Assembly (NCBI RefSeq): GCF_900104535.1 | Contig: NZ_LT629710.1 | Span: 2,976,001-3,040,000 of the forward strand | DNA length: 64,000 nt | Direction of reading: 5' to 3' | From: Nakamurella panacisegetis | GTDB taxonomy: Bacteria; Actinomycetota; Actinomycetes; Mycobacteriales; Nakamurellaceae | Shown: one piece after another, positions 25,838-35,292 of the stretch | Layout: the number at the start of each line of letters is the position of its first letter | Numbering within the stretch: position 1 is the stretch's first letter | Program-made: the position numbers and the translations under genes | The notes under the pieces: generated by a model | The model's input: the letters and a program-made list of their open reading frames with translations, nothing else | The model's database searches: none | Told to the model about the DNA's origin: nothing

Positions 25838-27211
25838 TCAGCGTGCGCCGGCGCGACCGATCTGCGTCATGTCCTCGCGTGAGTGCAGCTTGATGCGCTC
25901 ACGGGTGGCCGGCTCGCCGAGCGACCGCTCGTGGGCGTCCAGGCGATCCCAGCCCTCGAAGTCGGTGACCGGCAACGACTTCGATGCCAGCAGGGCGTGC
26001 ACGGCCTCACGGTCGCGGACCGGCGCCTTGATCAGACTCGGTGCGTCGGCCAGCAGGTTGGCCACCGTCTCGGCGGCGTCGGACTTGGTGTGTCCGATCA
26101 GGCCGACCGGTCCGCGCTTGACCCATCCGGTCGCGTAGATGCCGGAGAGCTGCTCGCCGTCCAGGTCGATGACCCGTCCGGCCCGGTTCGGCAACACGAA
26201 GTTGCGGGTGTCGAACGGAAGGTCCTCGATCGCCTCGGAGCGGTACCCGATGGCCCGGTAGACGGCCTGGACGTTCCAGGTGGTGAACTCGCCGGTGCCG
26301 CGAACATTGCCGTCGCCGGTCAGCTCCTGGTGCTCGGTGCGCAGCCCGACCACCTTGCCGTCCTCGCCGATCACCTCGATCGGGTTCTCGAGGAAGTGGA
26401 TGTGGATCCGCCGGTTGAAGTTCGGATCCGCGTCCCGGATGGCCCACTCGCTGAGCACGTCGACCACCATGCGCAGCGACTTGGACTTGCTCAGAGCCTC
26501 CTGCGAACCGGCGTCGAACTCCATCCCCTCCGGCTGCACCAGCACCTGCAGGTTGGGGGAGTGGTCGAGTTCGCGGAGCTCGACCGGGGTGAACTTGGCC
26601 TGGGCCGGGCCGCGACGGGCGAACATGTGGACGTCGGTGACGGCCGAGTCCCGCAGGACGGCGTGCACGTGCTCCGGGATGTCGGTGTAGAGCAGCTCGT
26701 CGGCCGTGCGGGCCAGCATGCGGGCCACATCCAGGCCCACGTTGCCGACGCCGATGACGGCGACCGAGTGGGCATCGGTGAGGTCCCAGGTCTTCTCGCG
26801 GTCCGGGTGCGAATCGTAGAACGCGACGAAGTCGGCCGCTCCGTAGCTGCGGTCGAGGTCGATCCCGGGCAGGTCGGCCGGCCGATCCCGTTCGGCGCCG
26901 GTGGCGAAGATGATCGCGTCGTAGAACTCGCGCAGTTCGTCGACCTTGATGTCGACGCCGACGTGCACGTTGCCGATGAAGTTGATGCGGTCGGACTCCA
27001 TGACGCGGTGCAGCGCGACGATGATCTGCTTGATCCGCGGGTGGTCCGGCGCGACGCCGTAGCGGATCAGGCCGTAGGGGGTCGGCAGCCGATCGAAGAT
27101 GTCGACCGTGACATCGGGGTCATTCTTGGTCAGGATGTCGGAGGCGTAGATTCCGGCCGGTCCGGCGCCGACGACGGCGACACGCAACGGCAACGACACA
27201 GGCTGGGACAC
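25838..27211 (-). CDS. fprA: NADPH-ferredoxin (adrenodoxin-type) reductase
   Basis: The GTG start is preceded by GAGGAG. The 457-residue flavoprotein carries the FAD motif VVGAGPAGIYASDIL near 13-27 and, unlike plant-type reductases, the adrenodoxin-reductase landmarks PYGLIRYGVAPDH, VIGVGNVGLDVARML (NADP site) and FARRGPAQAKFTP. The C-terminal FAD contact GWVKRGPVGLIGHTKSDA is also present. It moves electrons from NADPH to ferredoxins for P450s and other iron-sulfur enzymes. Length and motifs match mycobacterial FprA. No ferredoxin or P450 gene is adjacent. Confidence 0.93.
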   Translation of the reverse strand: MSQPVSLPLRVAVVGAGPAGIYASDILTKNDPDVTVDIFDRLPTPYGLIRYGVAPDHPRIKQIIVALHRVMESDRINFIGNVHVGVDIKVDELREFYDAIIFATGAERDRPADLPGIDLDRSYGAADFVAFYDSHPDREKTWDLTDAHSVAVIGVGNVGLDVARMLARTADELLYTDIPEHVHAVLRDSAVTDVHMFARRGPAQAKFTPVELRELDHSPNLQVLVQPEGMEFDAGSQEALSKSKSLRMVVDVLSEWAIRDADPNFNRRIHIHFLENPIEVIGEDGKVVGLRTEHQELTGDGNVRGTGEFTTWNVQAVYRAIGYRSEAIEDLPFDTRNFVLPNRAGRVIDLDGEQLSGIYATGWVKRGPVGLIGHTKSDAAETVANLLADAPSLIKAPVRDREAVHALLASKSLPVTDFEGWDRLDAHERSLGEPATRERIKLHSREDMTQIGRAGAR

Positions 27212-27414
27212 AGAGTTCTCCTCGATACGGGCAACCCCTCCAGGCTACTTGAGTGCGGGGCACCCTCTTTCCATGGTGAGCAATCTCGCAGGTCGGAGTC
27301 GGTGCCCGGAGCCGGAGAGCGGTCCCGCGAGGAGTCGCAGAACGCCGTCGCCGAGCACGCCGGTTCGGTATTCTCTGGCCTCACAACGGTGTACCGAACG
27401 GCGGCGGAGACCAC

Positions 27415-28635
27415 ATGCGACGAGCGATCACGGGTGCTTCCCTCATCCTGGCCGTACTGATTCTTGCGGGCTGCTCGGTCACCGAGGGCGGCCAGGCGGT
27501 CGCCGCGTCCACGGTCTCCGCCGGACCCGCCTCGACGGCGGCGCCGGACTCGACCGGGTCGTCGCCGGGCGCAAGCGAACCGGCGCCGAGTCCGACCGTC
27601 GGTCGGACGGTCACGGTGACGACCACACCGACCTCAGGCCCGGCGAGCACCGCGCCGTCCACGCCGGGGAGCAATCCCTCGACCACCGGCCGCCCCGTGA
27701 CCCCGCGGCCGAACGCGGCCCCGGCCTGCTGGTCCGACCAGTCGTGCCCGGCGGTGGCCCGGGTCGGCCTGCCCGGCGGATGGAGTGTGGCCGTGGTCAA
27801 CGCCGGCGCCACCGCCTCGCTGATGCTCCTGCTGTCCGGTGGCCAGGTCTACGACCAGTTGGGTACGCGCGACCTCGGTGCGCACCCGGTGCTGACCTGT
27901 CTCACCGTCAGTGGCGCCCCGACCTGTCTGATGAGCGGCGTCCCGGGAGCCCACACCGCCTTCGGTGCGGTGGCGCGGGTGGTCAACGGTCGGCTGATGA
28001 ACCTGACCAGAACCGAGATTGCGTCCGAGGGCGGGTTCGACTTCCGCTCGACCGACGCCACCCACGCCCTGATCGTCGGGACGGTCGCGTTCTACGACTA
28101 CGGCGTGAGCTACGCCGCTGCCCCGAAGGCGTACGTCACGTACACGGTCACCACCTCGATCACGAAGACCGGTTGCTCGGCCCCGGCGTTCGAGCCGCCG
28201 ACGCCACCCACGACGCCGCAGACCGGTCCGTGCTCGGGCACGCCGCCGATCGCCGGCTACACCGCCGGTTCGGCGGCCAAGATCCTGGATCTCGGCGGCG
28301 GCATCGTCTCGGCCTCGGGCAACCTGTGGTGCGTCGACCAGCCGTACGGCAGCGGCGAGGTCGACTGCACGATCAGCAAGACCGACTTCGCGGTCCCCAC
28401 GGGCTGCGTCGGTGAGCCAGGGACGATCGTCCGATGGCCGGCCGGCGGCACCCCCACCCTCTCCGGTTGCCAGGGGGACACCATGGTCAACGCCGGCCGC
28501 CAGCCCATCGCCTACGGTCAACTGGCGATGAGCGGCGACGTCATCTGTGTGGTCGCCCAGACCGGCGGCGTCCGCTGCGAGAACTTCGACCACCACGGGT
28601 TCGTGCTGTCCCGTGCGAAGTTCACCGCGTTCTGA
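27415..28635 (+). CDS. Lipoprotein of unknown function
   Basis: ATG follows GGCGGAG. The signal peptide ends in a lipobox LAGC with the lipidated C20. A Thr/Ser/Pro-rich spacer (to ~100) follows, then a Cys-containing beta-rich domain from ~105 to 405. The conserved-looking end is GDVICVVAQTGGVRCENFDHHGFVLSRAKFTAF. Even Cys spacing suggests several disulfides. I do not recognise the family; it should sit on the outer face of the membrane. It is divergent from fprA, sharing a 203-base intergenic region, and converges on the ALDH operon with only 16 bases between stops. Confidence 0.8.
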   Translation: MRRAITGASLILAVLILAGCSVTEGGQAVAASTVSAGPASTAAPDSTGSSPGASEPAPSPTVGRTVTVTTTPTSGPASTAPSTPGSNPSTTGRPVTPRPNAAPACWSDQSCPAVARVGLPGGWSVAVVNAGATASLMLLLSGGQVYDQLGTRDLGAHPVLTCLTVSGAPTCLMSGVPGAHTAFGAVARVVNGRLMNLTRTEIASEGGFDFRSTDATHALIVGTVAFYDYGVSYAAAPKAYVTYTVTTSITKTGCSAPAFEPPTPPTTPQTGPCSGTPPIAGYTAGSAAKILDLGGGIVSASGNLWCVDQPYGSGEVDCTISKTDFAVPTGCVGEPGTIVRWPAGGTPTLSGCQGDTMVNAGRQPIAYGQLAMSGDVICVVAQTGGVRCENFDHHGFVLSRAKFTAF

Positions 28636-28651
28636 GACGCGGCCGGACCGA

Positions 28652-29563
28652 TCAGTACCCGCCGCCCCCACCCAGGGACAGCGCGCCGGTGGGATGCCAG
28701 ACCGTCTTGGTCTCCAGGAACGCCCGCAGCCGCGCGGTGCCGGGAGGCCGGCCGAAATCGGACCGGGTCGGGGCGAAGACGCGCTTGACGGTGCCCGCCG
28801 CGGCCTGTTCCAGCGAGGTCCGGAGATCGCCCTCGGCGCCGGTCAGGTCGAGCGCGTTGACGTCCCCGTGCGCGGCCAGGTGCGGCATGATCTCGGCCGG
28901 GTCGCCGGTGAGGATGTTGACCACGCCGCCGGGCAGGTCGGAGGTGGCCAGCACCTCGGCCAACGCGACCGCGGCCAACGGATGTTCCTCCGACGCGATC
29001 ACCACCACCGTATTGCCCGAGGTGATGATCGGGGCGATGACGCTGACCAGGCCCAGCAAGGATTCCTGGGCCGGCGCGACGGCGGCCACCACCCCGGTCG
29101 GCTCGGGGGTGGAGAAGGAGAAGAACGGGCCGGCCACCGGATTGGCGCCGCCGAACACCGCGGCGAGTTTGTCGGTCCAACCGGCGTAGTGCACGAGCCG
29201 GTCGACCGAGGCGTCGACCGCCGCGCCGGCCTGTTTCTGGCCGGTCGCCTCCAGCAACTCGACGAACTGGGCCCGCCGTCCCTCCAGCATCTCGGCGATC
29301 CGATAGATCACCTGGCCCTTGTTGTAGGCCGTGGCCCCGGCCCAGCCGCCGAACGCCTTGCGCGCCGCCGCTACCGCGTCCCGGGCGTCCTTGCGGGATC
29401 CGCGGGCCGCGTTGGCCAGGAACGCCCCGGAGTGGTCCCGGACCGGGTAGGTCCGCCCCGACTCGGAGCGGGGAAAAGCTCCGCCGATGAACAACTTGTA
29501 GGTCTTGGCCACCGTCAGCCGGTCACCCGGTGACGGGTCGGCCGTCCGCTGCTCGTCCGCCAT
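28652..29563 (-). CDS. Short aldehyde-dehydrogenase-like protein lacking the catalytic half
   Basis: ATG 29563 overlaps the stop of the full ALDH gene (TGATG). The 303-residue product matches the N-terminal, NAD-binding half of ALDH: YKLFIGGAFPRSESGRTYPV, PTGVVAAVAPAQESLL, and SGNTVVVIASEEHPLAA. It then diverges at LDLTGAEGDLRTSL and ends without the LELGG glutamate or any catalytic Cys motif, so it should not oxidise aldehydes. The start and end look intact rather than broken. A catalytic ALDH paired with a non-catalytic ALDH-fold partner recalls the two-domain ALDH16 family, here split into two coupled genes (inference). A role in stabilising or regulating its neighbour is likely. Confidence 0.8.
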   Translation of the reverse strand: MADEQRTADPSPGDRLTVAKTYKLFIGGAFPRSESGRTYPVRDHSGAFLANAARGSRKDARDAVAAARKAFGGWAGATAYNKGQVIYRIAEMLEGRRAQFVELLEATGQKQAGAAVDASVDRLVHYAGWTDKLAAVFGGANPVAGPFFSFSTPEPTGVVAAVAPAQESLLGLVSVIAPIITSGNTVVVIASEEHPLAAVALAEVLATSDLPGGVVNILTGDPAEIMPHLAAHGDVNALDLTGAEGDLRTSLEQAAAGTVKRVFAPTRSDFGRPPGTARLRAFLETKTVWHPTGALSLGGGGGY

Positions 29564-31074
29564 CAGAACGCCCCCTCGTCGTCGGTGTCCAGGTAAGCGG
29601 CCAGGCCCGAACGGCCACCCTCGCGCCCGAACCCGGATTCCTTGTAGCCGCCGAACGCGGCCGTCGGGTCGAAGCGGTTGAAGGTGTTGGCCCACACCAC
29701 ACCGGCCCGCAGGGCCGAGGCCATGCCCAGGATCCGCGATCCCTTCTCGGTCCACACGCCGGCCGAGAGCCCGTACGGGATGTTGTTCGCCTTGGCCACC
29801 GCCTCGTCCGGGGTGCGGAACGTCAGCACGGACAGCACGGGCCCGAAGATCTCCTCGCGGGCGATCCGCATCGACTGCGACACGTTGGTGAAAACCGTTG
29901 GGGCGAAGAAGTAACCACGGTCCGGAACCGGGCACGGGGAGGTCCAGCGCACGGCGCCCTCCTCCTCGCCGGTGGCGGCCAGAGCGGTCACCCGGGCCAG
30001 TTGCTCGGCCGAGTTGACGGCGCCGATGTCGGTGTTCTTGTCCATCGGATCGCCGAGCCGCAGGGTCGAGATCCGTTGCTGCAGCTTGTCGATCACCTCG
30101 TCGGCGACCGATTCCTGCACCAGCAGACGGGACCCGGCGCAGCACACGTGACCCTGGTTGAAGAAGATGCCGTTGACGATCCCCTCCACCGCCTGATCGA
30201 TCGGTGCGTCGTCGAACACGATGTTGGCCGCCTTGCCGCCCAGTTCGAGGGTGAGCCTCCGGCCGGTCCCGGCCAGCGAACGCTGGATCTGCTTGCCGAC
30301 GTCGGTCGACCCGGTGAAGGCCACCTTGTCGATGCCCCGGTGGTTGACCAGGGCGGCACCGATGTCGCCGGCTCCGGGCAGGATGTTCACCACCCCGGGC
30401 GGCAGGTCGGCGTCGGCCAGGATCTCGGCCAGCACCAGGATCGACAACGGCGTCGTCTCGGCCGGTTTGATCACCACGGTGTTGCCCGCAGCCAGGGCCG
30501 GGGCGATCTTCCACGCGGCCATCAGCAGCGGGAAGTTCCACGGGATCACCTGCCCGACGACACCCAGTGGCTTCGGGTCGGGACCGTATCCGGCGTGCCG
30601 CAATTTGTCGGCCCAGCCCGCGTGATAGAAGAAGTGCGCGGCCGCGGTGGGGACGTCGACGTCGCGGGACTCCTTGATCGGTTTGCCGTTGTCGAGCGTC
30701 TCGACCACCGCGAGCTCCCGGGCCCGCTCGGCGATGCCCCGGGCGATGCGGAAGAGGTACTTGCCGCGTTCGGCCCCGGACAGGCGGGACCAGCTGCCGT
30801 CGAAGGCCTTTCGTGCATGTCCGACGGCCGTGTCGATGTCGCCGCCCGACGCCGTCGACACCACCGAGAGGGGCTCGGCGGTGGCCGGGTTGAGCGTCTC
30901 GAGGTCGTCGCCGCCGCCGTCGACGAACCGGCCGCCGACGAACATCTGGTACCGCTGCTTGACCCGGCCGATGGCCGCCGATTCCGGCGCTGGCGCGTAG
31001 TCCCAGTCGACCGCGCCCCGCTTGCCGGGGACGTGCGGGTCGACCGGGGCCGGTCCACCGTCGAGATCAGTCAT
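29563..31074 (-). CDS. Aldehyde dehydrogenase
   Basis: The 503-residue NAD(P)-dependent ALDH is complete: PWNFPLLMAAWKIAPALAAGNTVVIKPAE (cofactor site), FTGSTDVGK, the general-base Glu in LELGGKAAN, and the nucleophile in NQGHVCCAGSRL. The end FNRFDPTAAFGGYKESGFGREGG is typical. The start overlaps the deoC stop (TGATG) and its stop overlaps the short ALDH start, so three proteins are made in fixed ratio. Because DeoC releases acetaldehyde, that is the likely substrate, giving acetate. The N-terminal ~40 residues are a non-conserved extension. Confidence 0.92.
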   Translation of the reverse strand: MTDLDGGPAPVDPHVPGKRGAVDWDYAPAPESAAIGRVKQRYQMFVGGRFVDGGGDDLETLNPATAEPLSVVSTASGGDIDTAVGHARKAFDGSWSRLSGAERGKYLFRIARGIAERARELAVVETLDNGKPIKESRDVDVPTAAAHFFYHAGWADKLRHAGYGPDPKPLGVVGQVIPWNFPLLMAAWKIAPALAAGNTVVIKPAETTPLSILVLAEILADADLPPGVVNILPGAGDIGAALVNHRGIDKVAFTGSTDVGKQIQRSLAGTGRRLTLELGGKAANIVFDDAPIDQAVEGIVNGIFFNQGHVCCAGSRLLVQESVADEVIDKLQQRISTLRLGDPMDKNTDIGAVNSAEQLARVTALAATGEEEGAVRWTSPCPVPDRGYFFAPTVFTNVSQSMRIAREEIFGPVLSVLTFRTPDEAVAKANNIPYGLSAGVWTEKGSRILGMASALRAGVVWANTFNRFDPTAAFGGYKESGFGREGGRSGLAAYLDTDDEGAF

Positions 31075-32045
31075 CAGTCCACCGTCACATAGTCGGGGCC
31101 GCTGTAGTGGCCCTGGAGCTGGGTCTGCCGCTGCATCAGCAGATCGTTGAGCAGGGAGGAGGCGCCGAACCGGAACAGGTACGGGTCCAGCCACTCCGGG
31201 CCGGCCACCTCCCGGACGGCGACCAGGTAGCGCAGCGCGTCCTTGGTGTTCCGGATGCCGCCGGCCGGTTTCACCGCCACCCGTTCGCCGGTGCGTGCGA
31301 ACCAGTCGTGCACCGCCTGCAGCATCACGTGGATGACGGGCAGAGTGGCGGCGGGGGCGATCTTGCCGGTGGAGGTCTTGATGAAGTCGCCGCCGGCCAG
31401 CATGGCCAGCCACGACGCGCGGCGCACGTTGTCGTAGGTGGCCAGTTCGCCGGTCTCGAGGATCACCTTGAGCCGGGTCGCGCCGCACGCCTGCTTGATC
31501 GCCCGGATCTCGTCGAACACCTTGCCGTACTGCCCGGCCAGGAACGCGCCGCGGTCGATCACCATGTCGACCTCGGTGGCCCCGGAGTCGATGGCCAGCC
31601 GGGTGTCGGCCAGTTTCACCGCGAGCGAGGAGCGTCCGGACGGGAAGGCGGTGGCGACCGAGGCGATGCCGACCCCCGTCCCGCGCAGTTCACCGGCCGC
31701 GACCGCGACCATGTCCGGATAGACGCAGACGGCGGCCACCGCCGGGGTGTCGGGCTGGGCCGGATCGGGTCGGCGTGCCTTGGCGGCCAGCGTCCGGACC
31801 TTGCCCGGGGTGTCCGAGCCCTCCAGGGTGGTCAGGTCGACCATCGAGATGGCCAGGTCGATGGCCCGCAGTTTGGACGCCGCCTTGATCGACCGGGTGG
31901 CCAGCCCGGCGGCCCGGGACTCCACTCCCACCGGGTCGACCCCGGGCAGCCCGTGCAGGAACCGGCGGAGCGACGACTCGTCGGCGACCGCGTCGCGCAG
32001 GTCGGGGTGCACCGGGTCGCGGCGTTGCGGGGGAGCGGTGGTCAT
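31074..32045 (-). CDS. deoC: Deoxyribose-phosphate aldolase
   Basis: DeoC splits 2-deoxyribose 5-phosphate into acetaldehyde and glyceraldehyde 3-phosphate. The 323-residue sequence shows the Schiff-base lysine in GGDFIKTSTGK and the second active-site lysine in VAVKPAGGIRN, with EVDMVIDRGAFLAG before them. ATG 32045 is preferred over an upstream start that would add 26 residues reaching toward the divergent upp. It heads the three-gene operon with two ALDH-fold proteins. The 83-base gap to upp must hold promoters for both directions. Confidence 0.95.
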   Translation of the reverse strand: MTTAPPQRRDPVHPDLRDAVADESSLRRFLHGLPGVDPVGVESRAAGLATRSIKAASKLRAIDLAISMVDLTTLEGSDTPGKVRTLAAKARRPDPAQPDTPAVAAVCVYPDMVAVAAGELRGTGVGIASVATAFPSGRSSLAVKLADTRLAIDSGATEVDMVIDRGAFLAGQYGKVFDEIRAIKQACGATRLKVILETGELATYDNVRRASWLAMLAGGDFIKTSTGKIAPAATLPVIHVMLQAVHDWFARTGERVAVKPAGGIRNTKDALRYLVAVREVAGPEWLDPYLFRFGASSLLNDLLMQRQTQLQGHYSGPDYVTVD

Positions 32046-32128
32046 TCCCGCGATCCTAGGCGCCGGGCGGCCACCGACTACGGTTGCGGTGTCGATGGGC
32101 CCCAGCAGAAGAAGGCGAGTCACCCACC

Positions 32129-32782
32129 ATGCCAGCTCCGCACGAGATCCCCGCCGGCCTCGACGTCACGGTGGTCGATCACCCGCTGGCCGCGTCGCGC
32201 CTGTCGACCATGCGCGACGCGCGGACCGACAACGCGGCATTCCGGGCGGCCCTGCGCGAGTTGACGTTGATGCTGATCTACGAGGCCAGCCGCACCCTGG
32301 CCACCGAGAAGCACCCGATCCACACGCCGGTCGCCCGGACCTCGGCGATCCGGCTGGCCAATCCGCCGCTGCTGGTTCCGGTGCTGCGGGCCGGCCTGGG
32401 CATGGCCGACCAGGCCCACGCGCTGATCCCGGAGTCGCAGATGGGCTTCGTCGGCCTGGCCCGGGACGAGGAGACGCTGCTGCCGACGCCGTACATGGAG
32501 TCGTTGCCCGAATCGCTGGCCGGCCGGCCGGTGTACGTCCTCGACCCGATGCTGGCCACCGGTGGGTCGATGGTGCACACCATCGAATTGCTGAAGGCCC
32601 GTGGCGCCACCGACGTCACCGCCATCTGCGCCCTGGCCGCGCCCGAGGGCCTGGTGACCCTGGCCGAGTCCGGCCTCGGGGTCAGGGTCGTCACCGCGTC
32701 GGTCGACGAGCGCCTGAACGACTCCGGTTACATCGTGCCCGGCCTCGGCGACGCCGGGGATCGTCAGTTCGGCGCGGTCTGA
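32129..32782 (+). CDS. upp: Uracil phosphoribosyltransferase
   Basis: This enzyme converts uracil and PRPP to UMP. The 217-residue protein has the PRPP loop [21 protein letters not shown], the [12 protein letters not shown] segment and the uracil-binding end [20 protein letters not shown]. The start chosen gives [25 protein letters not shown], matching the family's usual N-terminus; upstream in-frame codons overlap the intergenic promoter. It is divergent from deoC and converges on the FAD enzyme with an 18-base gap. Together with deoD and pmmB nearby it marks nucleoside salvage. Confidence 0.96.
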   Translation: MPAPHEIPAGLDVTVVDHPLAASRLSTMRDARTDNAAFRAALRELTLMLIYEASRTLATEKHPIHTPVARTSAIRLANPPLLVPVLRAGLGMADQAHALIPESQMGFVGLARDEETLLPTPYMESLPESLAGRPVYVLDPMLATGGSMVHTIELLKARGATDVTAICALAAPEGLVTLAESGLGVRVVTASVDERLNDSGYIVPGLGDAGDRQFGAV

Positions 32783-32800
32783 CCGTCCGCGGTCTGACGG

Positions 32801-33724
32801 TCACTGCGCGGCGATGATCGCCGCGGCCACGTCCGTCCCGGACCGCCACGCGCTCTCCACCCGGGGCGGACCGTCGGGGCACCACTGGTCGCCGGCGAAT
32901 CCGACCAGGCGGCCACCCGTTTCGACCAGTCCGAAGCTCATGGCGTGCTGTCCGGCCGGTTTGGCGAACGTCCACCGGTGTACGTGGGTCCGGACCGGCG
33001 GTCGCCCCCCGATCACCTCGCGGACACCCGAGATCATGGGCGCGGCGGCGGCCTCGGAGTTCGTCAGGTACGAGCGGGCGAAGTCGGGGGTGCTGTGCGC
33101 CACCAGCACCGGCGCGCCGTCACCCCGTCGGGCGCCGTCGTCGGCGATGAACTCGACGATCGGGTGATCGTTGACGAAGGCGGCATCGACGAACGGCCAG
33201 GCCCGCTCCTCGAACTCCAGGACCGTGGTCAGCACCGGTGAACAGCCGACCGGATCGGGCACCGGGCCCAGCCGCGCCGCCTGCGGGTCGGGCATGGCCA
33301 GGACGACCGTCCCCGAGGGTAGTTCGGTCATCTCGGTCTCCAACTCCACCCGGATGTCGGCGAGCAGGGCCCGCACCAACGATCGCAACCCACCCGGGGT
33401 GGCCCAGCGGGTCGGGCCGGTGGTGGTGTCGGGGTCGGTTCCGGCGCGCAGGACGCCGAACGTGTCGGTCCACTCCCGGGCCAGGTTGGTTCGCGCCCAG
33501 GCCTGCGCCACGGCGGCGAAACCGTTGTCCCGCACGGTGAAGTACCCGGCGCCGATGTCGACCCGTCGGCCCCGCACGGTCGGGGAGGCCATCCGTCCGC
33601 CGATCGACCGTCCGCGTTCGACGAGCCGGAACGGGACCCCGGCGTCCCGCAGGGCCACGGCGCACGCGGCGCCGGCCAGTCCGGCCCCGACGATGGTCAC
33701 CCGGGCCGCGTTCGTTGAGGACAT
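32801..33724 (-). CDS. FAD-dependent amine-oxidase-like (renalase-type) oxidoreductase
   Basis: ATG 33724 gives a 307-residue protein whose start is VTIVGAGLAGAACAVALRDAGVPFRLVERGRSIGGRMAS, a classic FAD-binding Rossmann motif, followed by DIGAGYFTVRD. The C-terminal GRLVGFAGDQW completes the FAD site. The size and motif order fit the small NAD(P)/FAD family related to renalase. The substrate is unknown. It is a single gene, leftward, between upp and the EspI-like ATPase. Confidence 0.85.
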   Translation of the reverse strand: MSSTNAARVTIVGAGLAGAACAVALRDAGVPFRLVERGRSIGGRMASPTVRGRRVDIGAGYFTVRDNGFAAVAQAWARTNLAREWTDTFGVLRAGTDPDTTTGPTRWATPGGLRSLVRALLADIRVELETEMTELPSGTVVLAMPDPQAARLGPVPDPVGCSPVLTTVLEFEERAWPFVDAAFVNDHPIVEFIADDGARRGDGAPVLVAHSTPDFARSYLTNSEAAAAPMISGVREVIGGRPPVRTHVHRWTFAKPAGQHAMSFGLVETGGRLVGFAGDQWCPDGPPRVESAWRSGTDVAAAIIAAQ

Positions 33725-33786
33725 GCCCCCACTGTGCCCGGTTTCGCCGTTCCTGACGCAACTCGGGCATCGGCCCGGGCGCGGTC

Positions 33787-35175
33787 CTAGAGCCCGTCGG
33801 CCACCAGGGCCGTGGCCTGCAGCCATGCGTCCCGCGACGCGGGGGACAGCAAGTCGATGTTGATCGGGCCGCCGGCCACCAGGGACGGGTCGAACGGCAC
33901 GAGTGTGACGGCCCGGGTGAGGCGGCCGAAGTGGTCGCGCAGGCGGCCGCTCAACTCGCGGTCCGGATCAGGACCGGGCGCCGCCAGGATGGTCACCGCC
34001 GAGGCCACCTTTTCGGCAAAACCCTTCTCGCCCAACGCATCAGCAACCCACGCGGCGGATTGGCCGGTGTCCTCCCGGATGGTCGACACGATGACCACCT
34101 GGTCGGCCGCTTCCACCGCGGCGTCCCAGTTCGAGGCCCGCATGTTGTTCCCGGTGTCCACCACGATCACCCGGTAGAAGCGACTCAGGCTGCGATGCAG
34201 TGCAGTGAACGCGTCGGCGTCGATCGACGCCGCCGAGGCGGCGTCCTCGTCGCTGGCCAGTACGTCGAACTGGGCGCTGCCCTGGCCACGGACGAAGTTG
34301 TCCAGATCGCCGATGCGGGCCGACCGGGCGTCCTCGAACCGGTCCAGTTCCCGCAGCAGATCGACCGCGGTATTGGTGTGACGGCCCTGTTTGGCCCGCC
34401 AGCCCATGGTGCCCCTGGTCTCGTTGTTGTCCCAGGCCAGCGTGTAGCCCCCGCGGTGGATCCCGAAGGTGGCGGCCAACAGCAGCGAGGCCGTTGTCTT
34501 GCTGGCCCCGCCTTTCGGGTTGATCACGACCACGGTTCGCGGGCCGGCCAGGCTGCGCTGCACGGCGGCGATCCCGCGCCGCCGGGCTACCTCGAACTCG
34601 TTCGGGCGCAGCGTGATCAGGCCGCCGGTCAGCTTCCGGACGGCCGCTCGCCAGCCCAGCTGGGCCGGGTCCTCGGGGGGAGCCGGACGGGTCGCCAGCA
34701 GGTCGTCGAGGGTCGGCGACGGGGGTGCGGCAACCGGGGGCGCGGCGGCGGCCGGCGGCGGGGGCGAGGCCGACGCGACTGGGACGGCGGGCGTCGGCGG
34801 CGCGGCGGGCGTCGGCGACTCCAGGTTCGGCGCGGCGCGGCCGTCTTGCTCGGCGGCGTGCCGGCGGCGTTCGGCCCTGGTCATGGACGAGCCCGCCTCG
34901 GCCGGGTCCTGACGCGGCTCGGGAATCGGGCCGGCCGGGGTCGCCTGGCCATCCGGGTGCACATGCAGCCAGTACTCCAGCGGCGAGCCGATGGTGTCGA
35001 CCGCGTGGGTCAGGAGGGGAGCGCCGGCCCGCTGAGCCAGCGGCACCGCCAGCGCGATGCAGGCGTCGTGGATGGTGCGGTAGTTCCCCTTGGTCACCGG
35101 CTGTCCGTTGACCGTCCCCTCTTCGGTGCTGAACGTCTGTATCTCGATCGGAACGACGACGTCATTGAGCGTCAC
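33787..35175 (-). CDS. MinD/ParA-like ATPase of the type VII-associated EspI kind
   Basis: The 462-residue protein has an N-terminal ~75-residue domain, a Pro/Ala-rich disordered stretch (80-160), and a ParA/MinD ATPase domain from ~210. The latter contains INPKGGASKTT (219-228), TLAWDNNETRGTMGW and VIVVDTGNN. The AWDNNETRGT phrase is characteristic of EspI-like proteins that accompany actinobacterial type VII systems. The P-loop is unusual: the Gly before the catalytic Lys is Ser (KGGASKTT where KGGxGKTT is usual). It stands alone, about 11 kb from the WXG100 locus, and may supply regulation of that system in trans. EspI responds to ATP level in mycobacteria; such a role here is inferred. 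Confidence 0.85.
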   Translation of the reverse strand: MTLNDVVVPIEIQTFSTEEGTVNGQPVTKGNYRTIHDACIALAVPLAQRAGAPLLTHAVDTIGSPLEYWLHVHPDGQATPAGPIPEPRQDPAEAGSSMTRAERRRHAAEQDGRAAPNLESPTPAAPPTPAVPVASASPPPPAAAAPPVAAPPSPTLDDLLATRPAPPEDPAQLGWRAAVRKLTGGLITLRPNEFEVARRRGIAAVQRSLAGPRTVVVINPKGGASKTTASLLLAATFGIHRGGYTLAWDNNETRGTMGWRAKQGRHTNTAVDLLRELDRFEDARSARIGDLDNFVRGQGSAQFDVLASDEDAASAASIDADAFTALHRSLSRFYRVIVVDTGNNMRASNWDAAVEAADQVVIVSTIREDTGQSAAWVADALGEKGFAEKVASAVTILAAPGPDPDRELSGRLRDHFGRLTRAVTLVPFDPSLVAGGPINIDLLSPASRDAWLQATALVADGL

Positions 35176-35292
35176 TTCTTCTCCTCTTCGGTCTGGAACG
35201 ACTGCGATCTGCCCAGCTCAGAGAGGTGGGGGCGGTTTCGGGCGCACAACGATCAGCGAGCCGGCCCCAACCGGGTCCGCTCCGATGTCAAC

